A DNA stretch of 64,000 bases, from positions 4,048,786-4,112,785 of the forward strand of contig NZ_DS989904.1 in NCBI RefSeq assembly GCF_000155595.1, in the 5' to 3' direction. This DNA comes from Synechococcus sp. PCC 7335. GTDB taxonomy: Bacteria; Cyanobacteriota; Cyanobacteriia; Phormidesmidales; Phormidesmidaceae. Position 1 is the stretch's first letter. Every line of letters starts with the position of its first letter. The notes below the pieces were generated by a model that worked only from the letters and a program-made list of their open reading frames with translations, was not told the origin of the DNA and made no database searches. Shown here piece after piece: positions 21,655 through 30,800 of this stretch. Made by a program: the position numbers and the translations under genes.

Positions 21655-22494
21655 TTAGCGGGCCAGCGTAGTCGCAATCTGTCCTTTCGTGATTTGACCC
21701 ACAATCGAGAGTACATCGCTTCGACTTAGCTTCTCTTTGCCCTGTGACAGCGCGTCTAGCGTACCGTGGGCCAGCGCTAATGGAATTCGACAAAAGGTCA
21801 AGGCAGGTCCTTTTGGCAGCGCATTTGTATAAGCATCTGCTAACGCCAAATTACGGCGAGCATACTGCTGCATATCAGCATCTGTCCAACCGGGAGGGTA
21901 AAATTCAACGCTTCGTACTTTATCTTCAGTATGATTGCGTAAGATATTCACCGATTGCAGCCCTCGCCCAAAGCCAATCGCCTCGGTCCGATTGCTAGGG
22001 GTGCCATCATGCCAGGCCCACAAATCTGACAGCATCAAGCCTACAGAGCCTGCCACACTAAAGCAATAGCGATCTAGATCAGCTTCGTTCTCGATTAGCC
22101 AGTTGCGCTCCGCCCAATACGCCATTCGGTCGGCCATTGCCGCTGTTGCATCCCAAATTCTTGGCGAGATAGTTTCGGGTGCTAGCAGAGCCCACTCCCC
22201 AATTCGTAAGGTAACTTCTTCCAAATCCGCGTCAAAAGCTTTCAGTCCTTGAGCGAAGTCAGCAGCGTTTGAGCTCTCTGTGCCTGCCTGTAAGTTTAAG
22301 CTGAGCTGTCTTAGCAGTTTAGACTTTAAGACAAAGTCCATATCGGGATGGTCTTCAATTTGGTCGATGGCTCTCATGCACAAATAGGCAGAGGCGACGG
22401 CCTCCTTCAATTCATTCGGTAAGATACTAATTGGAATGAAAAAAGTGCGGCTAGTTGCCTTGAGCAAAGCCAGCGCAGAATCAACAGACGGCAT
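21655..22494 (-). CDS. squalene/phytoene synthase family protein (probable squalene synthase)
   Basis: This 279-residue trans-isoprenyl diphosphate synthase would condense two farnesyl diphosphates head-to-head on the way to squalene, the hopanoid precursor. It has the first Asp-rich motif AIDQIED near residue 55 and the second metal site in SVNILRNHTEDKVR near residue 190. SGDL-like positions are replaced by a SVAGSVGLMLSDLWAW block. I choose the ATG at 22494, which has GAGGAGA 7 bp upstream; an in-frame codon at 22515 has none. Its position beside hpn genes favours squalene over phytoene. It diverges from hpnH and ends at its own terminator. Confidence 0.8.
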   Translation of the reverse strand: MPSVDSALALLKATSRTFFIPISILPNELKEAVASAYLCMRAIDQIEDHPDMDFVLKSKLLRQLSLNLQAGTESSNAADFAQGLKAFDADLEEVTLRIGEWALLAPETISPRIWDATAAMADRMAYWAERNWLIENEADLDRYCFSVAGSVGLMLSDLWAWHDGTPSNRTEAIGFGRGLQSVNILRNHTEDKVRSVEFYPPGWTDADMQQYARRNLALADAYTNALPKGPALTFCRIPLALAHGTLDALSQGKEKLSRSDVLSIVGQITKGQIATTLAR

Positions 22495-22646
22495 ACATTC
22501 TCTCCTCATATACATCGCAAATATGCGATGCTTTGTCTACAAAACAATTAATGCTTAATTAATTTTTTCGAAGTAAAATTTGTCACCATAGCTATTGCAG
22601 CTAAGTATGTAAGATAGCCGAAAACATCTAGAGGAGTAAATTAAGA

Positions 22647-23660
22647 GTGGGAATTCATTTGCAGCAGGCCGTTTCAGTCGGGCAGTACCTTGTCTCTCAA
22701 AGACTAAAAGGCCGTAAGCGCTACCCGTTAGTTCTCATGCTAGAGCCTTTGTTTAGATGCAACCTAGCCTGCTCAGGCTGTGGAAAGATCCAGCATCCTA
22801 AAGAAATTCTAAAACAAAACCTTTCACCTGAAGAGTGCTTTGCTGCTGTAGAAGAATGCGGCGCACCTGTCGTGTCTATTCCAGGGGGTGAGCCACTTTT
22901 ACATCCTCAGATTGACGAGATTGTCGAAGGCCTCATCGAGCGTAAAAAGTTTGTATATCTATGCACCAACGGCTTGCTGCTAGAGAAAAGTCTAGATAAG
23001 TTCAAGCCCTCTTCGTATCTCAGCTTTAGTGTGCATCTAGATGGATTGCAGGAACTACACGATGAATGCGTAGATCGCAAAGGGGTCTTTAAGACGGCTG
23101 TTAGCGCTATTCGAGCAGCCAAGGCCAGAGGGTTTAGAGTGACGACAAATACCACCGTTTTTGAAGGAACTGACCCTAAAGAGATTCAGGACTTGTTTGA
23201 CTTTCTCACCGATATTGGTGTGGACGGGATGATGGTCTCACCAGGCTATAGCTATGAGTGGGCACCCAACCAAGACCGATTTCTTAGAAAAGAGCAGACT
23301 CGGGCTTTGTTTAGGGAAATCTTAGCCCCATACAACGACGGCAAGAAAGGCTGGCAGTTTAATCACAATCCGCTATTCTTGGACTTCTTAACTGGCCAGA
23401 AAGACTATGACTGTACGCCTTGGGGGAGTCCTAGCTACAGCGTCTTAGGCTGGCAGAAGCCTTGCTATCTATTGAACGAGGGCCATTATAAAAGCTTCAA
23501 GGAGCTGCTAGAGGAGACTGAGTGGGATAACTATGGAGCTAAAAGTGGCAAGCCAGAATGCGTAGACTGTATGGTGCATTGTGGCTATGAGCCAACGGCT
23601 GCACAGGACTCACTACAGCCGAAGAATATGGCTAGATCATTTAGCAGTCTGTTTGGTTGA
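22647..23660 (+). CDS. hpnH: adenosylhopene transferase, radical SAM enzyme
   Basis: HpnH adds the 5'-deoxyadenosyl group to diploptene, the first step of C35 hopanoid (bacteriohopanepolyol) synthesis. The radical-SAM cluster motif C-x3-C-x2-C is at Cys38, Cys42 and Cys45 ([11 protein letters not shown]). The opening [11 protein letters not shown], the [14 protein letters not shown] block and the C-terminal [15 protein letters not shown] cysteines are typical of HpnH. The start is a GTG with GAGGAG 10 bp upstream. It diverges from the squalene-synthase-like gene over about 150 bp, so the hopanoid genes form two divergent units. Confidence 0.95.
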   Translation: MGIHLQQAVSVGQYLVSQRLKGRKRYPLVLMLEPLFRCNLACSGCGKIQHPKEILKQNLSPEECFAAVEECGAPVVSIPGGEPLLHPQIDEIVEGLIERKKFVYLCTNGLLLEKSLDKFKPSSYLSFSVHLDGLQELHDECVDRKGVFKTAVSAIRAAKARGFRVTTNTTVFEGTDPKEIQDLFDFLTDIGVDGMMVSPGYSYEWAPNQDRFLRKEQTRALFREILAPYNDGKKGWQFNHNPLFLDFLTGQKDYDCTPWGSPSYSVLGWQKPCYLLNEGHYKSFKELLEETEWDNYGAKSGKPECVDCMVHCGYEPTAAQDSLQPKNMARSFSSLFG

Positions 23661-24012
23661 TTGATTTAGTTGATTGGTAGCTCAACTACGAGTGTGGGTC
23701 AGTCACTCTACGCGGCTAACCCACGCCTCTTGCCTGTAGTGCTTTGCTTATAGCGGCTTTAGAGTGCCTTTAGTCAGAGGTTGCCTTTGGTTAGAGCAAC
23801 AGCCAGTAATCTTGATCCCCCGCTAATATATCTGCAATGTATACACGGTAGTCTCTGCACGCATGGTAGTTTCAGTAAGGGAATATTGGACAAGGAAAGC
23901 TGCTTTTAGTTTGTAGCTTTAGGTACCAACATCTGTAAGATTGTAATCAAATTCTGTAAGATATCAACGTTCCAAGATATCAGCTCATAGAAATACAAGC
24001 ATCTATTATTTT
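23661..24012. other. intergenic region after hpnH
   Basis: 352 bp. One hairpin was seen at 23692-23726 (GTGTGGGT / ACCCACGC, 8 bp with one wobble, 19-nt loop) without a T-run; it may be a weak terminator for hpnH. The rest is A/T-rich and probably carries the promoter of the sulfotransferase gene. Confidence 0.4.
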
Positions 24013-25116
24013 GTGCCTTCTACCCAACCTCGTCTACTACACCCACTGATGGGTGCTAACTTAAAGACACTTGCAGCGCTACTGCGTGAAAACGGTCCAG
24101 GTCGCTATCCACTACATCTATTAATCATTTGGGCGACAGCAATAGCTCGCTTTCCATTTTCAACTTATGAACGCTGGCAGGTGAGGCGATCGCCTTACCC
24201 AGAAAGCAAACCTCCTATCTTCATCATCGGTCATTGGCGCAGCGGCACTACCTTTCTACACAGCGTCCTTAGCCAGTCACCTCAGTTCGCCTATACCTCT
24301 CCTCTAGCGGTCGGCCTACCCTGGGATTTCCTTACGCTAGGCAACGCCCTACGTCCTATTCTAGAAGGCGCTTTGCCAAAGGACCGATTCATTGATCGTG
24401 TGCCCGTCAACCCAGACTCTCCTCAAGAAGATGAAATTGCCTTAGCTAGTATGCAGCTCCTGTCATTTTATCAGGGGCTCTATTTTCCAAAACAATTTGC
24501 GAAGCATTTTAATGCCGGCATCTTTTTCGAAGGCTGCACTGATATAGAGATGACAGAATGGCAACAGGCCATGGTTCTCTTTTGCAAAAAGCTGCAAATT
24601 CAAAATCCTCATCAACAGCTACTGATCAAAAATCCGGTCTACACTGCTAGGGTGAAAAAACTGCGCGAACTATGGCCAAAGGCAAAATTCATTCACATCT
24701 ATCGCAACCCCTACATTGTCTATCGCTCTACGCTCAACTTCTATGACAAGCTTTTTCGTGAGCTGTCTTTGCAATCATTCGAGCAGGTACCCGTAGAAGA
24801 AATTGTTTTAGAAAGCTATCCTAAAATGATAGAAGCTGCCCAGCGAGAGACAAGGGCTCTGCCTACACAAGATTTTGTGGAGCTGCGGTTTGAGACTTTT
24901 GAGACAAACCCAGTAGAACAGCTAGAAAAGATATACGATCGGCTAGAACTAACCGGATGGGAAGAGGATTTACCCCATTTTCAGCGGTATCTAGAATCGC
25001 AAAAACACTATCGAAAGAATGACTATGCATTTCCAGCAGATATGATTGAGCGGGTGCGCGATCGCTGGCAGCCACTGTTAGATCGTTGGGGCTACGAACC
25101 GCCTGCTTCAGGCTAG
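24013..25116 (+). CDS. sulfotransferase family protein
   Basis: This 367-residue protein has the 5'-phosphosulfate loop of PAPS-dependent sulfotransferases near residue 74 (IIGHWRSGTTFLH). The 3'-phosphate motif is near residue 225 (FIHIYRNPYIVYRSTLNFY). It would move sulfate from PAPS to a hydroxyl or amine of an unknown acceptor (sugar, lipid or peptide). No signal peptide is evident, although residues 30-45 are mildly hydrophobic. The start is a GTG without a good ribosome binding site; an ATG at 24049 is an alternative. It is followed after 48 bp by acylphosphatase. Confidence 0.8.
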   Translation: MPSTQPRLLHPLMGANLKTLAALLRENGPGRYPLHLLIIWATAIARFPFSTYERWQVRRSPYPESKPPIFIIGHWRSGTTFLHSVLSQSPQFAYTSPLAVGLPWDFLTLGNALRPILEGALPKDRFIDRVPVNPDSPQEDEIALASMQLLSFYQGLYFPKQFAKHFNAGIFFEGCTDIEMTEWQQAMVLFCKKLQIQNPHQQLLIKNPVYTARVKKLRELWPKAKFIHIYRNPYIVYRSTLNFYDKLFRELSLQSFEQVPVEEIVLESYPKMIEAAQRETRALPTQDFVELRFETFETNPVEQLEKIYDRLELTGWEEDLPHFQRYLESQKHYRKNDYAFPADMIERVRDRWQPLLDRWGYEPPASG

Positions 25117-25164
25117 TCACTGGTCACCTTATGTCTAGAAGAATAGCTAGGAGATTGCCGCACC

Positions 25165-25431
25165 ATGGTTTGCTTTCGGGTACTCATCTCAGGCAAAGTA
25201 CAAGGCGTAGGATATCGCTACAGTACAAAAGAGAAAGCACAGTTCCTAGGGATAGTCGGTTGGGTCCGGAATTTACCTAATGGAAAGGTAGAAGCGCTGA
25301 TCGTTGGAAATCATAGGCAGATAGAGAGTATGATGGCCTGGTTCCACATCGGTCCTCCTGCTGCGAGCGTATCTACCGTAGAAGTTAAAGAGGAAAATCC
25401 TCAGAAGTTTGAAAGTTTCAATATTCTGTAA
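25165..25431 (+). CDS. acyP: acylphosphatase
   Basis: This 88-residue enzyme hydrolyses acyl phosphates such as acetyl or carbamoyl phosphate. The signature GKVQGVGYR carries the phosphate-binding Arg18, and WVRNLPNG carries the catalytic Asn36. The usual GFR is GYR here, a conservative change. The length and the alpha/beta pattern are normal for the family. Confidence 0.95.
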   Translation: MVCFRVLISGKVQGVGYRYSTKEKAQFLGIVGWVRNLPNGKVEALIVGNHRQIESMMAWFHIGPPAASVSTVEVKEENPQKFESFNIL

Positions 25432-25615
25432 TCACTCATATACCTGATAGAACCTTTGATGGGCTTTGTCCTTCAGCTCAGAGATTCGGACACTTCCTTT
25501 GAAAGGTTATCGTTATTATGCCAATTCAGACATACCCGCTACTGCTCCACAGTAAAGGCCGCTAGTAGTAACCTTTATTAGTGAACTCCATGGAATGAAA
25601 GTAACTTTATCTGAC

Positions 25616-26062
25616 CTATTGCTGGATTAAGATTGCCCCAGCGAGTAGTAGTAGCGTTCCTAGGATGCGAAGGGGACTCAAAGAAATTTGAGTAACTCCG
25701 AACGCGCCAGTCGTATCAAGAACTAGCGACATTATCACTTGGCCAGCAATGACCAATGAAAAGACAGAGGCAACGCCTATCCTAGGAATGGCCACTAGGG
25801 AAGAGACTAAGTAGTAGGCCGCAAAGATACCACCCAACCATGACCAAAGAGGAACAGAACTAAACGCGGGTAGCGATCCCCTTGCCGTAGTACCACTGAG
25901 CCATAGCAGGAGTAAAGAGGCCAAACTGACAATAAGGGAAACAATTGTTGTTAGCACTGGAGACCCAGTTGATAGTCGTAGCCGAGCATTCCAAGTGCTT
26001 TGAACAGCAAGTCCAGCTCCACCGAGCGTCACTAGAAGAAGTAGGAGAAGTTTGGGGAGCAT
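25616..26062 (-). CDS. DMT-superfamily membrane protein (YdcZ/DUF606 type)
   Basis: This 148-residue protein has five hydrophobic segments and the opening LLLLLLVTLGGAGLAVQSTWNARLR. That is the typical first helix and Q-x-x-x-N motif of the DUF606/YdcZ half-size DMT transporters, which pair into dimers. Later blocks (AIPRIGVASVFSLVIAGQVIMSLVLD and the GILLLLAGAIL-like last helix) agree. The substrate is unknown. The gene is single and convergent with acyP. Confidence 0.85.
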   Translation of the reverse strand: MLPKLLLLLLVTLGGAGLAVQSTWNARLRLSTGSPVLTTIVSLIVSLASLLLLWLSGTTARGSLPAFSSVPLWSWLGGIFAAYYLVSSLVAIPRIGVASVFSLVIAGQVIMSLVLDTTGAFGVTQISLSPLRILGTLLLLAGAILIQQ

Positions 26063-26320
26063 GGTATGACTTTACGGAAACCTATGGATTTCAAGTATAT
26101 GATTGTGAAGGCTTTAAGAGCTAGGCAGACAAAAACAAACGCCTCTATCTCTACTAAGCTGAATGGTTGTTGCCATATGAGCTATATGATTCGTTTCGAG
26201 TATGCTTGTCAACAACCTACCTTTTGATGAGTAAATTTGCACCTTAAGATAGAGTACAGCAGCTTACTTCATCTCCTATCGTAGCCAGACGTTATCAAAT
26301 ATAGTTGGAGAATACTCATT

Positions 26321-26503
26321 ATGGGTCTCGACGATAAGATAAAGAACACTGCCAAAGATATTGAAGGCAAGGTCCAAGAAGCCGCTGGTAAAGCAACGGA
26401 CAATAAAGAAGCTCAGGCAAAGGGAAAAGCGAAGCAGGCAGAAGCGTCTGTCCAGAAAGCAGGCGAGAATATTAAAGACGGTATCAAGGATGCCATCGAC
26501 TAA
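26321..26503 (+). CDS. CsbD family stress protein
   Basis: This 60-residue, highly charged protein is rich in Lys, Ala, Asp and Glu, with the repeated K-x-x-x-D-I-x-G-K-x-Q-E-A-A-G-K pattern of the CsbD family. These proteins are abundant under general stress in many bacteria; the molecular role is unknown. The gene is single, with GGAGAA about 8 bp before the ATG and a strong terminator 54 bp after its stop. Confidence 0.9.
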   Translation: MGLDDKIKNTAKDIEGKVQEAAGKATDNKEAQAKGKAKQAEASVQKAGENIKDGIKDAID

Positions 26504-26556
26504 TTCTGAACTCGGATGAATCCGACTCAATTGAATTATTTCTACTTCTCAACTGA

Positions 26557-26593
26557 CAAAGTGACTGAAATGCGATGCATTTCAGTCACTTTG
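26557..26593 (+). terminator. strong terminator hairpin after csbD
   Basis: A perfect 17-bp stem with a GAT loop (arms 26557-26573 and 26577-26593, ending CACTTTG), followed by TGATTTCGG. The T-run is weak but the stem is exceptional. Confidence 0.75.
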
Positions 26594-26981
26594 TGATTTC
26601 GGTTACTTTGCTTTCAGGCAGTGAACTCGTCCTAGTCACTCAATAGATGCTATAGCCCCTATCTACTTGACATCGATTATGCTCAGACTGCTGCTCAGTA
26701 TGATGCTTATCAAGATTGCCACCTGTCAGTACGCCGAACGGGTTTTGATCAACATATCAGTTCGAAACAAATCGCTCACGAACTCTCTGCCCCAGCCCTT
26801 CACCAAGGAAGCAGGAAAAAAGCTACAGTAATCTGTACTTAGCTTGCACCATCACCCAGAGCAACAACCCTTAATAGATAGAGCTAGTGTTTCGCGATCT
26901 ACTGTTGGCGCAGTCTTCTCAGAGAGTAGCGCTCAGCAGATAGCTATACAAGGAAGTAGCGTTTAACGAGCGTAGTTTGTC
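26594..26981. other. gene-free stretch, possibly decayed coding DNA
   Basis: 388 bp between convergent genes. A stretch at about 26641-26835 stays open for some 60 codons but has no start codon or ribosome binding site and matches nothing I know. It could be a gene relic; otherwise nothing was recognised. Confidence 0.3.
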
Positions 26982-27557
26982 TTAACCCTCTGTCAAGCGG
27001 TAGGCACCTCTGGCCCCCTTAAACCACTCTCCGTCGCGAACACCACCAGATAAGATGTTGGAAATTCGATTACGGGCTTTTAAGTACTGATTTTTCGGCA
27101 TATCTTCCTTGAAGAGGCCTGACATAACTTCCGCAATTTTGAAGTCTTCTTTTGGCTTAGTCGCCAAGATCAACTTTACCGCCTCTGGCATGGGCTGATC
27201 ACCTACGCCTGGTAATGTATACTTCTGCCAATCGGCTGTCCGACCATCCTTCTTCTTAGCTCTTCCCTTTGTTTTCGCCTTTGTTTTAGTTTTTGTCGTC
27301 GTCGAAGTAGATTTCTTCTGACTGCTAGATTCTTTAGCTTTAGCAGGAGGCGCTTCAGCCGAATCTTCGTCAGGCTCAGCTGACGCTGCAGTCTCAGTCG
27401 AAGACTTATCGCCAGTAGAACCGTCAAACATATCAATAACAGATAGGACTGCGTCCTTTCTAGTTTGTATGGCGGTTAATTGCGCAGTTAGGCTAGATTC
27501 TTCAGCCTCCAAGTCAGAAATAACTGCTTGCAGCTGAGGTAAAACGGTTTCAGACAT
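26982..27557 (-). CDS. hypothetical protein: coiled coil, Lys/Thr-rich linker, C-terminal winged-helix-like domain
   Basis: This 191-residue protein has three parts: residues 1-42 predict a coiled coil (VISDLEAEESSLTAQLTAIQTRKDAVL). Residues 45-110 are a disordered Ser/Glu then Lys/Thr-rich stretch (TTTKTKTKAKTKGRAKKK) resembling histone-like tails. Residues 125-188 look like a small helical or winged-helix domain (VKLILATKPKEDFKIAEVMSGLFK, ending GARGAYRLTE). A nucleic-acid-binding or nucleoid role is plausible but unproven. I choose the ATG at 27557, with GAAAGAG 5 bp upstream; a TTG at 27575 is in frame. Confidence 0.55.
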   Translation of the reverse strand: MSETVLPQLQAVISDLEAEESSLTAQLTAIQTRKDAVLSVIDMFDGSTGDKSSTETAASAEPDEDSAEAPPAKAKESSSQKKSTSTTTKTKTKAKTKGRAKKKDGRTADWQKYTLPGVGDQPMPEAVKLILATKPKEDFKIAEVMSGLFKEDMPKNQYLKARNRISNILSGGVRDGEWFKGARGAYRLTEG

Positions 27558-27773
27558 AAATACTCTTTCAATCAAATGTTTCAGTAAACGATACTAGCGC
27601 ATCTATCCAACTAATTGAAGTATCTCCTCAAAGATAAATGAATAAGGAGAGGGTGATAAACTAAGTAAGATAGAGCAAATGAAGATAAGTCAGTGCAAAA
27701 GAAGCTCTTTGGTGCAAAAGAAGTTCTTTGATTCGTTAACACCGAGAATTCTCCTGTATCTTACAGCATAGAA

Positions 27774-27812
27774 GCGATTTGAATACAATATTATTGTATT
27801 AACTTGAATCGC
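27774..27812. promoter_or_regulatory. nested palindrome upstream of the PKD-protein gene, candidate operator
   Basis: Inner perfect arms AATACAATA (27782-27790) and TATTGTATT (27792-27800) around a single T are framed by GCGATT (27774-27779) and AATCGC (27807-27812). It lies 80 bp before the ATG of the PKD gene. There is no T-run, so it looks more like a dimeric regulator site than a terminator. The region 27558-27891 contains nothing else recognised. Confidence 0.45.
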
Positions 27813-27891
27813 GCATCGGGCGTTTGAATGGCAAATCGGACATTAGCTTCGAGCAGACATCAACAAATGATAAGCATCATTCACTGAATAA

Positions 27892-30800
27892 ATGACTTTA
27901 AGCATTGTTCCAGTCAAAAGTTCTGTCTTTGTCGAAGAAGGTAACAGTATCGGCCTGACAGTCAAGACCGATGGCATAGAAGACGATCGGACTTTAACGT
28001 GTGAATGGGACTTTGGAGACGGTAGCTCTTCTATTCAAGGAGCAATGGTTATACATCGATATCATCTAGCTGGTCAATATCCACTCACGCTGATAGCCAG
28101 AGATGATAAAGGTACCGTCAGTATCATCAAAAGAACGGCAGTTGTTGAAATGGTGCCTTTAGTAATCAATAGCTTAGTAAGCTACGTTATTGATCACTCA
28201 AAAGGAATAGTAGCATTTGAAGCAACTGCCAAAGCGAGCTCAAACGATCTGAGCGGCAGCAACCAGATCATCGACAATTCAGGTGATAATTGCCCGGTCA
28301 TTAGTCGCGTATCTACTTATGTTTGGAATTTTGGCGATGGTAGTTGTTCTGCATTAGGGCAAAAAGCTATTCACAAGTTCAATCAAAGCGGAACTTATTT
28401 TGTTAGTCTGATTGTGTCTAGTCCCTCGGGTGCCACTGCCACTCAGGTCCATAAAGTTACTTTAGACGGTGTTATTCAAGATAGCCCTATAAAGAATAAC
28501 AAAGAAGTACTAGAAGGTTATCCTATCACCTTCAATAGTCCATACAAAGACAACCGCATTCTCGAGACTCATTCTATCTACTGGGACTTTGGGGACGGCA
28601 CAATTGTGAAAAATAAAGTTGCGCCTCAGCATGTCTACCGTAAGGCGGGAAACTATACCGTATCATTAGCAATTACCAATAAAAAAGGTGAAACTAGCAC
28701 GAACCAGATTCCCGTTGAGGTTGTCTCTGGTGCAGTTGAGATCCGTTCTCTTTCAGCTAGCAACCTCTCTAGAGGTCTTGCTCCAACAAAATTAACGGCT
28801 TTTGTCGATGCCCCTAATAAAGGAGCGCTGAACTACTCATGGAACTTTGGAGATGGTAGTCAAAAGTCATACATTAAGCAGCCTAAGAGCAATGCAGGCA
28901 AGGGCGACACCGTCCATCATACCTATAGTCGCGATGGGGTATATACCGTTACGCTAGAAGTCACCAATGAAACAGGAAGTCGCGCAGTAGAAGTCATACC
29001 GATTACCGTTGATAGTATTTTGCAGATTGAGAGTATTGCTTATCCGAGCACTCTCATTGTTGGTAGAGCAGCTAGTTTTAGCACCGTAGCATCCACTAGA
29101 CAAAAAGAGGGTCTGATTTATCAGTGGATGTTTGAGAGGACTGATAGGAACGCTTCTAGAAACGCCTCACAAAGAGCTAGTGAGAATACGGGGGTGAGTA
29201 AGGGTATAAATACTGATGAAAATACTCAACGGAAGATAGGGCAGGTAGTCTCTTCTACTTTTCTAGAAGCGGGCGCTTGGTCAGTTACGCTAGGGGTTAG
29301 CGACGGATCTAAAACAGTCACCGAAGGTTTCACAATTTTTGTGACACAGACAGAGCTGACAATCTCGATTCAGACGAAGGCACATGTTCTAGCTAAACAG
29401 CATACTGAATTTGTAGGCTCCGTAAACAATTCGACTAACCAATCTGCTTCGTCAGCAGATCTTAGTACCATCGAATGGGACTTTGGTGATGGGACGAAGA
29501 TAAAGAGTAAAACGCTAGCGGTATCTCACCAGTATCTCCATCCAGGTAACTACACGACGATCTTGAGGGTAATAGATACTTACGGTATCACGGCTACTAG
29601 TACCGTTTCTGTAAATGTGATCGAGTTGCCATTGATACTTATTGCGAGGGGCAAAGTTGTAGCTAGGTTGGCAGCTAACGAGTCAGTCGATGGAATAAGT
29701 GGAGGTGTAGATAAAGAGCTAACAGATAGGATTGAAGCGAGCCTGACCATACAGCCGGCGAATAACTTTTATCTCTATAGGGGCCAGATGCTGCGAGTTG
29801 AAGGCAAAGCTCTGATAGTAGTCCCTAAGATTGATTCTAGGACTATGACAATAGATACTGTAGATGCCATAGATGCGATCGCTTCTGCAGAAGAAGATCG
29901 ACAACCTCTAGAAAATCAAATGAGAGGCGCTCGTCAAAGAAACATCTATCCGGCAACAATTTCTTCGGTACAAGCGAATGATTCAGTTCAGTACCAAGAG
30001 AGGGGAGTGGTCTCAATCGAGGTACCACAGCACCGCGATCTAATAAATAATCTGCTCCTACAGACTTCGCCAATAGGGTACAGCCCGATTCAGCTCGATA
30101 TCAGAAAGTATAGAGAACAAATACAAACAACACTTGGTTGGAGTGAGATCTTTCTAGCTGGAGAAACCGCTGATCGTCCGACAGTAATTGAAATTCAGCG
30201 GGGGCCGTTGATCGTTCCTGGGGGTGTCACCTTAGAGAATATGGTGATTGTGGTTAATCGAGGCAATATTGTTCTACGAGAAAATTATTATACTATTGAT
30301 AATTTGACGCTTGTTGCCAAAGATGGCGGGGTTGAACTAGATGATATTAGCGCTAAAGCGATTAAAATCTTCGCTTCTAAAGCAATTCAAACAACTAAGC
30401 GATCGCGCTTTCGAGGAAATAGTATACTAGCCAGCCGGCAGTCCATCGTCTTTAACGGCGCCACGGTGGACGCAACCGATTGTCTGAAGATAGTTACCCA
30501 AAAAAGAATTTGCTTCAATGCCAGTGGGGCCGCGCGATCTCGAATCCTGGCAAAAGCAGACGTTGAGCTTTATCCAAACACAACGCTCGAAGGAAGTGTT
30601 CACTCCCTAGGAAATGTTATTTTCAACGAAGGAGCTACCCTAAGAGCGGCCACGCACTTAACCATTGTTGAATCGCACAAAACGGTCACTCTCCCAACAT
30701 CTGACTTCGCGAACGGTTTAAACATTCGCCTCCCCCAAGGAGTTGACGATGCCCATCATACTATTTTTGTAGTTGACATTCCGCCTGATAGCAGCGGCAC

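Noticed and set aside
26641-26835. Open frame of about 60 codons between csbD and the coiled-coil gene
   Set aside because: No start codon, no ribosome binding site and no recognisable similarity; at most a relic.
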